This document shows positions 51,540 to 60,727 of a stretch of DNA of 64,000 nt, in pieces; position 1 is the first letter of the stretch, and each line of letters opens with the position of its first letter. The DNA lies in contig NZ_LMJW01000001.1 in NCBI RefSeq assembly GCF_001429505.1, forward strand, positions 1,056,606-1,120,605, read 5' to 3'. The stretch is from Allobosea sp. Root483D1. Lineage in GTDB: Bacteria; Pseudomonadota; Alphaproteobacteria; Rhizobiales; Beijerinckiaceae. The notes below the pieces were generated by a model that was not told the DNA's origin, did no database searches, and saw only the letters and a list, made by a program, of their open reading frames with translations. Made by a program: the position numbers and the translations under genes.

Positions 51540-52487
51540 TTACTTGCCGGCCTTTTCGAGCTCTTTGTCGAGCTCGGGCATGATGGCGAAGAGATCGCCG
51601 ACGAGGCCGTAATCGGCGATCTGGAAGATCGGCGCCTCCTCGTCCTTGTTGATGGCGACGATGACCTTCGAATCCTTCATGCCGGCGAGGTGCTGGATCG
51701 CGCCGGAAATGCCGACCGCGACATAGAGATCGGGCGCCACGACCTTGCCGGTCTGTCCGACCTGCCAGTCATTCGGGGCGTAGCCGGCGTCGACCGCGGC
51801 GCGCGAGGCGCCCATCGCGGCGCCGAGCCGATCCGCCACCGGCTCGATCACCTTGGCGAAGTTGTCGGCCGAGGCGAGCGCCCGCCCGCCGGAGACGATG
51901 ATCTTGGCCGAGGCCAGCTCCGGCCGGTCGGACTTGGCGACCTCCTCGCCCTTGAAGGACGAGGTGCCCGGGTTCTGCGCCGCGGCGACGCTCTCGATCG
52001 GAGCGCTGGCGGAGCCGTCGCCGGTCGCGGCGAAGGAGGCGCCGCGCACCGTGATCACCTTCTTGGCGTCGGCGGACTGCACCGTCTGGATGGCGTTGCC
52101 GGCATAGATCGGCCGCTCGAAAGTGTCGGCTGAGACGATCTTGGTGACCTCCGAGACCTGCATCACGTCGAGCAGCGCGGCGACGCGCGGCATCACGTTC
52201 TTGCCGGTTGTGGTGCCGGGCGCGACCAGCGCGTCATAGCCAGGCGCAAGCGAAACGATCAGCGCCGCCAGCGGCTCGGCCAGGCGATGCTCGTAAGATC
52301 CATCGTCGGCGAGCAGCACCTTCTCGACGCCGTCGAGCTTGGCGGCGGCTTCGGCGACGGCCTTGGCGTTATGGCCGGCGACCAGGACATGCACGGGCGC
52401 GCCGAGGTCCTTGGCGGCGGTCAGCGCCTTGCGGGTGGCCTCGTTGAGGCTCTTGTTGTCGTGCTTGGCGAGCAGCAGCGTGGTCAT
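51540..52487 (-). CDS. etfA: Electron transfer flavoprotein, alpha subunit
   Basis: A 315-residue FAD-binding subunit. The C-terminal domain has the family's signature: [45 protein letters not shown] and GAIQHLAGM. It accepts electrons from acyl-CoA dehydrogenases and passes them to ETF-ubiquinone oxidoreductase. The ATG at 52487 shares its A with the etfB stop (TGATG), so the two subunits are coupled. Confidence 0.97.
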   Translation of the reverse strand: MTTLLLAKHDNKSLNEATRKALTAAKDLGAPVHVLVAGHNAKAVAEAAAKLDGVEKVLLADDGSYEHRLAEPLAALIVSLAPGYDALVAPGTTTGKNVMPRVAALLDVMQVSEVTKIVSADTFERPIYAGNAIQTVQSADAKKVITVRGASFAATGDGSASAPIESVAAAQNPGTSSFKGEEVAKSDRPELASAKIIVSGGRALASADNFAKVIEPVADRLGAAMGASRAAVDAGYAPNDWQVGQTGKVVAPDLYVAVGISGAIQHLAGMKDSKVIVAINKDEEAPIFQIADYGLVGDLFAIMPELDKELEKAGK

Positions 52488-53233
52488 CAGATCACCCCGG
52501 CGGTCTTGAGCTTGGAGACGAGTTCGGCGGCATTGGCCACCTTGACGCCGGCGGAGCGTCCGGCCGGCTCGGCCGTCTTCAGCACCTTGAGGCGCGGGGA
52601 GGCATCGACGCCGAGCGTCTCGGGCGTGGTCTCGTCGAGCGGCTTCTTCTTGGCCTTCATGATGTTGGGCAGCGAGGCATAGCGCGGCTCGTTGAGGCGA
52701 AGGTCGGTGGTGACGATCGCCGGCAGCTTGAGCTGGACCGTCTGCAGGCCGCCATCGACCTCGCGGATGACCTCGACCGAGCCGTCCCCGACCGTAACCT
52801 TGGAGGCGAAGGTGCCTTGCGGCCAGCCGAGCAGGGCTGCCAGCATCTGGCCGGTCTGGTTGCAGTCGTCGTCGATCGCCTGCTTGCCGAGGATGACGAG
52901 CTCGGGTGTCTCCTGCTCGACGATCTTCTTCAGGAGCTTGGCGACCGCGAGCGGCTCGATCGTGCCGTCGACCTTGACCAGGATGCCGCGGTCGGCGCCC
53001 ATGGCGAGGCCGGTGCGGATCGTCTCGGCGGCCTGCGCCGGCCCGACCGAGACCACGATCACTTCGCTCGCCTTGCCCGCTTCCTTGAGCCGTAGCGCCT
53101 CTTCGACGGCGATCTCGTCGAAGGGATTCATCGACATCTTCACATTGGCCAGCTCGACCCCGGAACCATCGCCCTTCACCCGGATCTTCACGTTGAAGTC
53201 GACCACACGCTTCACTGGCACAAGTATCTTCAT
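52487..53233 (-). CDS. etfB: Electron transfer flavoprotein, beta subunit
   Basis: A 248-residue beta subunit that starts [20 protein letters not shown], the standard opening. AMP-binding and docking regions are seen as [28 protein letters not shown] [11 protein letters not shown], and [20 protein letters not shown]. It heads the etfB-etfA-hbdA set. The 138-base gap upstream contains no gene and probably the promoter. Confidence 0.97.
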   Translation of the reverse strand: MKILVPVKRVVDFNVKIRVKGDGSGVELANVKMSMNPFDEIAVEEALRLKEAGKASEVIVVSVGPAQAAETIRTGLAMGADRGILVKVDGTIEPLAVAKLLKKIVEQETPELVILGKQAIDDDCNQTGQMLAALLGWPQGTFASKVTVGDGSVEVIREVDGGLQTVQLKLPAIVTTDLRLNEPRYASLPNIMKAKKKPLDETTPETLGVDASPRLKVLKTAEPAGRSAGVKVANAAELVSKLKTAGVI

Positions 53234-53371
53234 CAGGGCGTCACCGGTTTCGGAAAGATGATGCGATCGGATGCCGATCCGCCGGCCTGACGATGACCGG
53301 CATCGCGGCGCTCGGCTGAAATGCGGACGGACCGTAGCGACGGGGATTTGCGCTTGTCAACGCCATGAAAG

Positions 53372-54073
53372 TCACGGCAGCCCCCGCATGCCGCGGCCGA
53401 ACAGGCGCAGCTCGCGCCGGATCAGGAGCGGCGTCAGTGCCGCCCCGGCACCGAGCCCGCCGAGATGCGCCCACCAGCCCACGGCCCCCTGCTGATCGAA
53501 CAGCGCCGAGAGCAGCTGGAACAGGATCCAGGCGCCGAGCGCGTACATCGCCGGGATGTGCAGCGGGATTGCCTTGAAGGCGAGCCCCCAGACGCGCACC
53601 CGCGGATAGAGCATCAGATAGGAGGCGATCACACCGGAGATGGCGCCGGATGCGCCGATCAGCGGCTGCTCCGATTCGGGGTTCATCAACGCGTGCAGCA
53701 GCGCCCCGGCCATGCCGCAGAGCAGGAAGAAGACGAGGAAGCGCAGATGCCCCATCGCATCCTCGACATTGTCGCCGAAGACCCAGAGGAACAGCATGTT
53801 GCCGATCAGATGGGCGAAGCTGGCATGCAGCATGATGCCGGTCACCAGCGTCAGCCAGGGCGGCGCCCTGAGCAATTCCGGCGGCAATTGCGCCTCGCCG
53901 AACAGCACCACGGGAATCGTGCCGAAGCCGGCCATGACCGCGATCTCGCTGGCCTCGCTGGTCCAGTGCATCAGGACCAGCCGCAGCACGATGCAGAGCG
54001 CGACCAGCGCATAGGTGACATAGGCGACGCGGATGAAGCGCATCGGCACGCCGTCATGCAACGGAACGAACAT
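53372..54073 (-). CDS. Rhomboid family intramembrane serine protease
   Basis: A 233-residue membrane protein with about six helices. The catalytic Ser142 is in IGASGAISG and the His203 in GWWAHLGGLGAG; the oxyanion-side His/Asn are in HASFAHLIGNMLFLWVFGDNVE. It cleaves transmembrane substrates in the bilayer, but its targets are unknown. ATG at 54073 begins MFVPLHDG. It starts four bases after the cobalamin adenosyltransferase gene's stop, so the two are probably co-transcribed. Confidence 0.92.
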   Translation of the reverse strand: MFVPLHDGVPMRFIRVAYVTYALVALCIVLRLVLMHWTSEASEIAVMAGFGTIPVVLFGEAQLPPELLRAPPWLTLVTGIMLHASFAHLIGNMLFLWVFGDNVEDAMGHLRFLVFFLLCGMAGALLHALMNPESEQPLIGASGAISGVIASYLMLYPRVRVWGLAFKAIPLHIPAMYALGAWILFQLLSALFDQQGAVGWWAHLGGLGAGAALTPLLIRRELRLFGRGMRGLP

Positions 54074-54077
54074 CGGA

Positions 54078-54659
54078 TCAGCGGTTCTGGCCGGGCGTCC
54101 AGAGCACGTCGCCCCCAGCCCTGGCATTGAGGTGGCGCGAGGCGACGAAGAGGAAATCCGAGAGCCGGTTGATGAACTTCAGCGCCGGCTGGGCGACATT
54201 CTCGCCCTCGCCCTGCGACAATTCGACCATCAGCCTTTCGGCCCGGCGGCTGACCGTACGGGCGAGATGCAGGTGAGCCGAGCCCGGCGTTCCGCCGGGC
54301 AGCACGAAGGAGCGCAGCGTCCCGAGCGGCCGGTTGAGCTGGTCGATCTCGGCCTCGAGCCGGTCGACCTGCGCCTGCACGATCCGCAGCGGCTCCCATG
54401 CCAGCTTCTCACCGGTATCGGGCGAGGCGAGCTCGGCGCCGAGATCGAAGAGGTCGTTCTGGATGCGGCCGAGCATCGCGTCGAGCTCGGGATCCTCGCT
54501 CGCGCAATGCAGCCGCGCCATGCCGATGCAGGCATTGGTCTCGTCGACGGTTCCATAGGCGGAGACGCGCAGATCGAATTTCGGCCGGCGCGCGCCGGTG
54601 GCGAGCGCTGTGGTGCCGTCGTCGCCGGTGCGGGTGTAGATGCGATTGAGAACGACCAT
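54078..54659 (-). CDS. pduO: Cob(I)alamin adenosyltransferase, PduO type
   Basis: A 193-residue ATP:cob(I)alamin adenosyltransferase that makes adenosylcobalamin. The N-terminal RIYTRTGDDGTTAL is the ATP-binding signature, followed by DLRVSAYGTVDETNACIG, and the C-terminal RTVSRRAERLMV and FINRLSDFLFVASR complete the trimeric helical fold. Adenosylcobalamin would serve enzymes such as methylmalonyl-CoA mutase encoded elsewhere. Confidence 0.96.
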   Translation of the reverse strand: MVVLNRIYTRTGDDGTTALATGARRPKFDLRVSAYGTVDETNACIGMARLHCASEDPELDAMLGRIQNDLFDLGAELASPDTGEKLAWEPLRIVQAQVDRLEAEIDQLNRPLGTLRSFVLPGGTPGSAHLHLARTVSRRAERLMVELSQGEGENVAQPALKFINRLSDFLFVASRHLNARAGGDVLWTPGQNR

Positions 54660-54702
54660 GTCCGAGTTATAGCGCGCTGCAGCATCGGCGGAAGGGGCAA
54701 TC

Positions 54703-55173
54703 TCACCCCATCGCCAAGGGTAGAAGCCCCGGCTCCTTCAGTGTCTCCAGCGCGATCTCCGAGCGCACCCGGGCGACGCTCTCATGCGGCAGCAGCACCT
54801 CGTTCACCAGGCGCGCCAGCTCCTTGAGGTCACCGACCGCGACCTTCAGCATGTAGTCGGCCTCGCCGGTGAGCGCATGCGCCTCGAGCACGGCTGGTGT
54901 CAGCTTCACCAGGTCGCGAAAGCGCCGGGCGTTGTCACGCGAATGGGTGTTGAGCGCGACATGAATGAAGACTGTGACGGAGAGCCCGATCGCCTCCGGA
55001 TCGATCAGCGCGCGATAGCCGCGGATGGCACCCGAGTTTTCCAGCGCCTGCCGCCGCCGCGAGACCTGGCTGGCGGAGAGGCCGACGCGCTCGGCAAGCG
55101 CGCCATTGGTCAGCGAGGCATCCTGCTGGAGAGCATCGAGCAGGCGCCAGTCGAAAGCGTCGAGCTGCGGCAT
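54703..55173 (-). CDS. Lrp/AsnC family transcriptional regulator
   Basis: A 156-residue regulator. N-terminal HTH is DWRLLDALQQDASLTNGALA with GLSASQVSRRRQALENSG, and the C-terminal RAM domain has a beta-sheet with ALTGEADYMLKVAVGDLKEL, the amino-acid-binding region. ATG at 55173 starts MPQLDAFD. It is divergent from hppD, 128 bases away, and is likely to control tyrosine/phenylalanine catabolism, sensing an aromatic amino acid or its keto acid. Confidence 0.93.
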   Translation of the reverse strand: MPQLDAFDWRLLDALQQDASLTNGALAERVGLSASQVSRRRQALENSGAIRGYRALIDPEAIGLSVTVFIHVALNTHSRDNARRFRDLVKLTPAVLEAHALTGEADYMLKVAVGDLKELARLVNEVLLPHESVARVRSEIALETLKEPGLLPLAMG

Positions 55174-55197
55174 TTCGTGAGCCTTCCTGCTTCTTGA

Positions 55198-55212
55198 TGC
55201 ACGATCTGTGCA
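55198..55212. promoter_or_regulatory. Candidate Lrp-type operator
   Basis: TGCACGATCTGTGCA is a 15-base interrupted palindrome (5-base arms, 5-base spacer), the size of Lrp-family sites, 25 bases upstream of the regulator's start codon in the gap shared with hppD. A related half pattern (TTTTGCAAA) follows at 55235-55243. No experimental motif for this regulator was available to compare. Confidence 0.35.
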
Positions 55213-55301
55213 AATCCAATCCGAGAGCGCGGGATTTTGCAAACCTTTCGCCTCACCGATGCGCGAGGATCGGTCAACCATGCAATTGAGGAGGACGCAC
55301 G

Positions 55302-56435
55302 ATGGGACCGTTTCCGCACGACGCCGAGCCGCCGGCTATTTCCGCCGCAAATCCAATGGGCACCGACGGCTTCGAGTTCGTCGAATACGCCCATCCCGAG
55401 CCCGAGAAGCTCGGCGCGCTGTTCGAGACCATGGGTTTCACCAAGGTCGCCAGGCATCGCTCCAAGAAGGTGACGCTCTACCGCCAGGGCGACGTCAATT
55501 TCATCGTCAACGCCGAGCCGGAGTCCTTCGCGCAGGGCTTTGCCGCCGAGCACGGCCCCTGCGCCTGCGCCATGGCCTTCCGCGTCGTCGATGCCAAGCA
55601 CGCCTTCGAGCGCGCGGTCTCGCTCGGCGCCGAGCCCTATGAGAGCAAGGTCGGCCCCGGAGAACTGCAGATTCCCGCGGTGAAGGGCATTGGCGGCTCG
55701 CTGCTCTATTTCGTCGACCGCTATGGCGAGAAGGGCTCGATCTACGATGTCGACTTCGAATGGCTTGGCGAGAGCGATCCGCATCCCGAGCAGGCCGGGA
55801 TGTATTATCTCGACCATCTCACCCATAACGTCCAGCGCGGCCGCATGGACCATTGGGCCGGCTGGTACGGCGATCTCTTCAATTTCCGCGAGATCCGCTT
55901 CTTCAACATCGAGGGCAAGCTCACCGGCCTGATCTCGCGGGCGCTGACCTCGCCCTGCGGCAAGATCCGCATCCCGATCAATGAATCCCTCGACGACAAG
56001 AGCCAGATCGAGGAGTACCTGCGCCAATACAAGGGCGAGGGCATCCAGCATGTCGCGCTCGGCGCGCGCGACATCTATGCCAATGTCGAGCAGTTGCGAG
56101 CGAACGGCCTGCCTTTCATGCCCGCGCCACCCGCGACCTATTACGAGAAGGTCGACGGCCGCGTGCCGAACCATGGCGAGCCGGTATCGCGCCTGAAGGC
56201 CAATGGCATCCTGATCGACGGCGAGGGCGCGGTCGCGCTCGGCGACAAGGCCGGCCGGATGAGCAAGGTGCTGCTCCAGATCTTCTCGGCCACGGTGGTC
56301 GGCCCGATCTTCTTCGAGTTCATCCAGCGCAAGGGCGATGACGGCTTCGGCGAGGGCAATTTCCGCGCTCTGTTCGAGTCGATCGAGGAAGACCAGATCC
56401 GCCGCGGCGTGCTGAAGCCGCAGGCGGCCGAGTAG
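55302..56435 (+). CDS. hppD: 4-hydroxyphenylpyruvate dioxygenase
   Basis: A 377-residue non-haem iron dioxygenase converting 4-hydroxyphenylpyruvate to homogentisate in tyrosine degradation. The iron ligands are His172 (YLDHLTHNV), His250 (GIQHVALGA) and Glu339 (FFEFIQRKG). The C-terminal [18 protein letters not shown] closes the active site. GAGGAG lies nine bases before the ATG. It is a single-gene unit ended by a hairpin and probably controlled by the divergent Lrp-type regulator. Confidence 0.97.
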   Translation: MGPFPHDAEPPAISAANPMGTDGFEFVEYAHPEPEKLGALFETMGFTKVARHRSKKVTLYRQGDVNFIVNAEPESFAQGFAAEHGPCACAMAFRVVDAKHAFERAVSLGAEPYESKVGPGELQIPAVKGIGGSLLYFVDRYGEKGSIYDVDFEWLGESDPHPEQAGMYYLDHLTHNVQRGRMDHWAGWYGDLFNFREIRFFNIEGKLTGLISRALTSPCGKIRIPINESLDDKSQIEEYLRQYKGEGIQHVALGARDIYANVEQLRANGLPFMPAPPATYYEKVDGRVPNHGEPVSRLKANGILIDGEGAVALGDKAGRMSKVLLQIFSATVVGPIFFEFIQRKGDDGFGEGNFRALFESIEEDQIRRGVLKPQAAE

Positions 56436-56459
56436 CGCATTCGCGCTGCGAATACTTGT

Positions 56460-56488
56460 AGCCTTCTCCCGTGCAAAGGGAGAAGGCT
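56460..56488 (+). terminator. Hairpin after hppD
   Basis: AGCCTTCTCCC (56460-56470) pairs perfectly with GGGAGAAGGCT (56478-56488) over a seven-base loop, 24 bases after the hppD stop. Only a weak T-containing stretch (CTCGCTTTC) follows, so efficiency is uncertain. Confidence 0.6.
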
Positions 56489-56550
56489 CTCGCTTTCAAG
56501 TGATCGGCACGTTTCAACCTGAACTTGCCGCCTCCCGGGAATGGGCGTAG

Positions 56551-56592
56551 CCCTTTACTGACGCGCCGCACAAAAGGCGCGTCAGCAAGGGG
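56551..56592 (+). promoter_or_regulatory. Leader hairpin that covers the dctA ribosome binding site
   Basis: CCCTTTACTGACGCGCC (56551-56567) pairs with GGCGCGTCAGCAAGGGG (56576-56592): 10 base pairs, one A/C mismatch, then 6 more pairs including one G-U, over an eight-base loop. The 3' arm includes AAGGGG (56587-56592 region), which is the only Shine-Dalgarno sequence of dctA, eight bases from its ATG. In the folded form ribosome access would be blocked. Whether the RNA is long enough to include the 5' arm depends on the unknown transcription start. Confidence 0.55.
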
Positions 56593-56600
56593 AAACGGCC

Positions 56601-57926
56601 ATGGCGACAGCGTCGGCAGAGGTCTTGCGGGGTCATCAGGGCCCATGGTGGACCCATCTTTATGTCCAGGTGCTGACCGCGATCGCCATCGGCGTGCTGC
56701 TCGGCCATTTCTATCCCCAGACCGGCGAAGCGATGAAGCCGCTGGGCGACGCCTTCATCAAGGCGATCAAGATGATCATCGCACCGATCATCTTCCTCAC
56801 CGTCGTCCACGGCGTCGCCTCGATGGACGACATGAAGAAGGTCGGCCGGGTCGGCCTGAAGGCGCTGATCTATTTCGAGGCCGTCACCACGCTGGCGCTG
56901 ATCGTCGGCCTCGTCGTGGTCAATCTCTGGAAACCCGGCGCGGGCATGAACGTCGACCCCTCGACGATCAACACCGCCGGCATCGCCGCCTTCACCTCCA
57001 AGGCACACGACCAGAGTACGCTGGCCTTCCTGATGGGGATCATCCCCGAGACGGTGGTCGGCGCCTTCGCCAATGGCGAAATCCTGCAGGTGCTGTTCTT
57101 CGCCCTGCTCTTCGCCTTCGGCCTGCAGATGCTCGGCGAGCGCGGCAAGGCGGTGCTGCACTTCATCGACGACATCGCCCAGATCTTCTTCAAGATCGTC
57201 GGCATCATCATGAAGGCCGCCCCGATCGGCGCTTTCGGCGCCATGGCCTTCACCATCGGCAAGTTCGGCGTCGGGACCCTGCTCTCGCTCGGCTCCTTCA
57301 TGGCCGCGTTCTACACGACCTGCCTGATCTTCATCTTCCTGGTGCTCGGCACGATCGCGCGGCTCGCCGGCTTCTCTATCCTGAAGTTCATCGCCTTCAT
57401 CAAGGAGGAGCTGCTGATCGTGCTCGGCACCTCCTCCTCGGAGAGCGTGCTGCCGCGCATGATCGCCAAGATGACCCATCTCGGCTGCAAGGAGAGCGTG
57501 GTCGGCCTGGTCATCCCGACCGGCTACTCCTTCAACCTCGACGGCACCTGCATCTACCTGACCATGGCCGCCGTCTTCCTGGCGCAAGCGACCAATACCG
57601 ACCTCTCTCTGTCGCAGGAGATCGGCATCATCGCCGTGCTGCTGCTGACCTCCAAAGGCGCGGCCGGCGTCACCGGCTCGGGCTTCATCGTGCTTGCAGC
57701 GACGCTCGCCACGGTCGGCCATATCCCGGTCGCCTCGATCGCGCTGATCCTCGGCATCGACCGCTTCATGTCAGAGGCGCGCGCCCTCACCAACCTGATC
57801 GGCAACGGCGTCGCCACCATCGTCGTCTCGAAATGGGAGAACTCGCTCGACGAGGCCAGGATGCAGCGCATCCTCGCCAAGGAGACCGGCTTCGACGCCG
57901 ACGAGCCCGAGCGGATCGCGGTCTGA
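56601..57926 (+). CDS. dctA: C4-dicarboxylate transporter DctA (DAACS family)
   Basis: A 441-residue proton- or sodium-coupled symporter for succinate, fumarate and malate. Family features: [20 protein letters not shown], the serine-rich re-entrant loop [32 protein letters not shown] and [19 protein letters not shown], with the cation/substrate residues of these motifs in place. It follows hppD by 165 bases that hold two hairpins, and is expected to have its own promoter. The usual dctBD two-component genes are not in the window. Confidence 0.97.
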   Translation: MATASAEVLRGHQGPWWTHLYVQVLTAIAIGVLLGHFYPQTGEAMKPLGDAFIKAIKMIIAPIIFLTVVHGVASMDDMKKVGRVGLKALIYFEAVTTLALIVGLVVVNLWKPGAGMNVDPSTINTAGIAAFTSKAHDQSTLAFLMGIIPETVVGAFANGEILQVLFFALLFAFGLQMLGERGKAVLHFIDDIAQIFFKIVGIIMKAAPIGAFGAMAFTIGKFGVGTLLSLGSFMAAFYTTCLIFIFLVLGTIARLAGFSILKFIAFIKEELLIVLGTSSSESVLPRMIAKMTHLGCKESVVGLVIPTGYSFNLDGTCIYLTMAAVFLAQATNTDLSLSQEIGIIAVLLLTSKGAAGVTGSGFIVLAATLATVGHIPVASIALILGIDRFMSEARALTNLIGNGVATIVVSKWENSLDEARMQRILAKETGFDADEPERIAV

Positions 57927-57968
57927 ACGAGCTGGCAAAACAGATTTCAATCCGGACGTTTTGAACTC

Positions 57969-58070
57969 TGTCGTCCCGGGCGTAGCGAAGCGAAGACCCG
58001 GGACCCATGCCGGAACGGTTCAGGCATGGGTCCCGGATCAGCGCCGCTCCGCGGCTTGTCCGGGACGACA
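57969..58070. repeat. Nested palindromic repeat between convergent genes
   Basis: An outer stem (TGTCGTCCCGG at 57969-57979 against CCGGGACGACA at 58060-58070) encloses an inner perfect 14-base stem (CCGGGACCCATGCC at 57998-58011 against 58023-58036). It fills most of the gap between the stops of dctA and the LysR gene, so it can act as a bidirectional terminator. It is another member of the dispersed palindromic repeats in this genome. Confidence 0.72.
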
Positions 58071-58087
58071 CCAATTCCTGATAGCCT

Positions 58088-58954
58088 TCAAGCGACAAGG
58101 CGCGGCGTCGCCATCGCTTCCCGCAGCGCCTGCGCGAAATGACGCGCAGCGATACTCGCCTGCGGCGCGATCACCAGCGCGACCGAGAGCTCGAACAGCG
58201 ACGGCAGGTTCTCCGACGGCTCGAGCCGGCGCAGGGACGCCGGCGCCGCGCTCTCGGTGATCGCAGTGACGCACAGACCAGCCTCCACCGCCGAGAGCAG
58301 GCCGGCCATATGCGATGACGAAAAAACCAGCCGGTGCGGCCGCTCCGACGCCTGCAGCGCGTTCAGGATGCGCGGACGGGCCCGGCAACCCTCGTTGAAC
58401 AGGCCGAGCGGCAGCACATCGCTGAGTTCCGGCCGATGGCCACGGGCGGCAACCCAGACCAGCGGCTCGCGCCTGAGGCGCTCGCCCTTCGGCCGGCCGG
58501 GATCCTGCGTGATCACCGCCAGGTCGAGCTCGCCTGCCGCCACCGCCGGCTCGATCCGTTTCGAGAGCTCGCAGTGCACCTCGATCTCGACGCGCGGATG
58601 TTCCTCGGCGAAGCGCACGATCAGCGGCCTGAGGTAAGCGTCGACATAGTCGTCGGGCAGGCCGATGCGCAGGCGGCCCACGGCCTTGTCGCCGTCGAGC
58701 TCGGCCCGCGCCTCGCGCTCGATCGCGAGCAGGCGCCGCGCCTGCGCGAGCAGACGCTCGCCGGCCTGCGTCGGCGTGACGCCGCGGCGCGAGCGCTCGA
58801 GCAACTGCTTGCCGAGCGCGGCTTCCAGGTCCTGGATGCGGCCGGAAACCGCCGATTGCGTGCGCCCGAGCCTTTGCCCGGCGGCAGTGAAGCCGCCAGT
58901 CTCGGCCACGGCGACGAGCATGGCGAGCGCATCGAGATCGAGATGGGCTGACAT
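58088..58954 (-). CDS. LysR family transcriptional regulator
   Basis: A 288-residue LysR regulator with N-terminal HTH LDALAMLVAVAETGGFTAAG and RTQSAVSGRIQDLEAALG. The ATG at 58954 was chosen because AGAGG lies six bases upstream; an ATG four codons earlier would leave no ribosome site. The effector domain has VEIEVHCELSKRIEPAVAAGELDLAVI. It is divergent from the EamA-type exporter and likely regulates it, as is common for such pairs. Confidence 0.9.
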   Translation of the reverse strand: MSAHLDLDALAMLVAVAETGGFTAAGQRLGRTQSAVSGRIQDLEAALGKQLLERSRRGVTPTQAGERLLAQARRLLAIEREARAELDGDKAVGRLRIGLPDDYVDAYLRPLIVRFAEEHPRVEIEVHCELSKRIEPAVAAGELDLAVITQDPGRPKGERLRREPLVWVAARGHRPELSDVLPLGLFNEGCRARPRILNALQASERPHRLVFSSSHMAGLLSAVEAGLCVTAITESAAPASLRRLEPSENLPSLFELSVALVIAPQASIAARHFAQALREAMATPRLVA

Positions 58955-59042
58955 CGTCCTCTCCATCGGAAATGGCGATAGATAAATCAGGATAATCCGT
59001 TTTTCCGATTGCTGGAAGCGGGCTATGTTGGGAGCGACGAAA

Positions 59043-59096
59043 CAGCCCCCATCCCGAGGAGCGATCGCAGATCGCGGCTCCTCAGGATGGGGGCTG
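59043..59096. repeat. 54-base palindrome between LysR and EamA genes
   Basis: CAGCCCCCATCCCGAGGAGC (59043-59062) is complementary at 19 of 20 positions to 59077-59096, with a further GCGATC/GATCGC pairing in the centre. It lies between the divergent promoters, about 28 bases before the exporter's start codon. It may be a miniature mobile-type repeat or a regulatory structure in the leader of the exporter mRNA. Confidence 0.7.
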
Positions 59097-59124
59097 TGGA
59101 TTTCACGACCTGAAAGCCCGCCCG

Positions 59125-60033
59125 ATGTCCGCCCCGAGCCTCTCTTTGCCCGACCGGCCCGCCACCCCGGCGCTCGGCATGTTCCTGGCGCTGCTGCTCG
59201 GCGCGACCTGCATCGGCTTCTCCGGCATCTTCGTGCGCTTCGCCGATGTCGGCCCGGCCGCCGCCGGCTTCTGGCGCATGGCCTTCGCGCTGCCCGTGCT
59301 CGCCGCCTGGATGGCGCTGGAGGACCGCCGCAACGGTGCTGGCGGCGTGAGGCCCGGCGCGATGCTACCGATCGCGCTCGCCGGCCTCGCCTTCGGCGTC
59401 GACGTCGTGCTGTATAACGCCTCGCTCGGCTTCACCTCGATCGCCAATGCCTCGCTGCTCGGCAATCTCTCGCCGGTCGGCGTCATCCTCGGCGGCTGGC
59501 TGCTCTTCCGCGAAAAGCCGACCCGGCGCATCCTCGGCGCGCTGCTGCTCGCCATCGGCGGCGCCGGCATGCTGGTGCTGCCGAAGCTCGGCGCGACAAC
59601 ACCGCCCTCCGGCGGCATGCTCGGCGACGGCCTGGCCATCGGCGCCGCCTTCTCCTATGCGGCCTATATCCTCGCTGTCCGCCGCGCCCGTAACCGCGCC
59701 GCCGCCGGCCGTATCGGGCTGATCTCCAGCGCCATCTGCGCCGTGTTCTGCCTCGTCGCAGCGCTCGGCCTCGGCGAAACCATCCTGCCGCAGACGCTGA
59801 CCGGCTGGCTCGCCGTCGCCGCGCTCGGCCTTGTCTCGCATGCCATGGGCCAGGGCCTGATCACGCTGGCGCTCGGCCATTACGGCGCCAATGCCGCCTC
59901 ATTGGTCATGGTCTGGCCGGCGCTGGTCTCGGTGCTGGCCGCCTGGGCGATCTTCGCCGAGCAGCCCTCCCCCGCCCAGGCCTTCGGCGGCGTCGCGATC
60001 CTGGCGGCGGTGCTGCTGGTGCGGAAGGGCTGA
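59125..60033 (+). CDS. EamA/DMT-family transporter
   Basis: A 302-residue membrane protein with ten predicted helices in two EamA repeats. The first repeat ends in NASLLGNLSPVGVILGGWLLFREKPT, the second in ASLVMVWPALVSVLAAWAIFAEQPS. Members export small metabolites such as amino acids or purines. It is divergent from a LysR regulator, the usual arrangement. The direction of transport and substrate cannot be read from the sequence. The next 168 bases contain no gene. Confidence 0.9.
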   Translation: MSAPSLSLPDRPATPALGMFLALLLGATCIGFSGIFVRFADVGPAAAGFWRMAFALPVLAAWMALEDRRNGAGGVRPGAMLPIALAGLAFGVDVVLYNASLGFTSIANASLLGNLSPVGVILGGWLLFREKPTRRILGALLLAIGGAGMLVLPKLGATTPPSGGMLGDGLAIGAAFSYAAYILAVRRARNRAAAGRIGLISSAICAVFCLVAALGLGETILPQTLTGWLAVAALGLVSHAMGQGLITLALGHYGANAASLVMVWPALVSVLAAWAIFAEQPSPAQAFGGVAILAAVLLVRKG

Positions 60034-60201
60034 ATCCCGCCTAGAACCGCGCGATCAACCGAGGACGGGACGGATTTCTCCACGTTGCTCTCTATCGCCG
60101 CCGTGTCGAATTGCGCAATGCAAACTAAAATGCCGTTTGACCCCTGATATTTCCGGCGCAAAGTTCGACCAGCCTCATTCTGAGGCGGGGGAGAACTAGC
60201 C

Positions 60202-60645
60202 ATGATCGCTCGGGTTTCCGCTTTTGTCTTCGCTTGCCTCCTGGCCAGTGCTCCAGCAAGCGCGCAGTCGCGGCAGTTCGGTCCGGCCACCGGAACCGTC
60301 TCCATCCGACAGGTGCAGGTCGCCTTCATCGGATCGGGCGCGATCGGCGGCGGCACGCTCCGCTTCAACAAGCGCAATTACGACATCACCGTCGGCGGCC
60401 TCGGCATCGGCGGCATCGGCGCCTCGCGCCTGACCGCGACCGGTTCGGTCTATCGCCTGAGCAATGTCGAGGATTTCACCGGCGCCTACATCCAGATCCG
60501 CGAGGGCTGGGCGATCGGCGACGAAGGCCGCGGCACGCTCTGGCTGCGCAATGCCAAGGGCGTGGTCATGCGCCTCGCGACGAAGCGTCGGGGCCTGCAG
60601 CTCTCGCTCGGCGCCGACGGCGTACTGATCGGCTTCAAGCAATAG
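60202..60645 (+). CDS. Small secreted protein, DUF1134/EipA-like by eye
   Basis: A 147-residue protein behind GGGGGAG. A Sec leader (MIARVSAFVFACLLASAPAS) is cut near ASAQ. The mature part is Gly-rich and beta-type: GSGAIGGGTLRFNKRNYDIT, GGLGIGGIGASRLTATGSVY and RNAKGVVMRLATKRRGLQLS. This spacing resembles the DUF1134 (EipA) envelope proteins of alphaproteobacteria, a match from memory only. It stands alone between two convergent or unrelated genes. An envelope-integrity role would follow if the family match holds. Confidence 0.65.
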   Translation: MIARVSAFVFACLLASAPASAQSRQFGPATGTVSIRQVQVAFIGSGAIGGGTLRFNKRNYDITVGGLGIGGIGASRLTATGSVYRLSNVEDFTGAYIQIREGWAIGDEGRGTLWLRNAKGVVMRLATKRRGLQLSLGADGVLIGFKQ

Positions 60646-60727
60646 ACCGCCGCGGCCAAGCAGGCACGGGAGGCAGACGCTGCGGAGGGTTGGAAGCCCA
60701 TCCCTTCCGCAGCGGATCGCCATCCCA

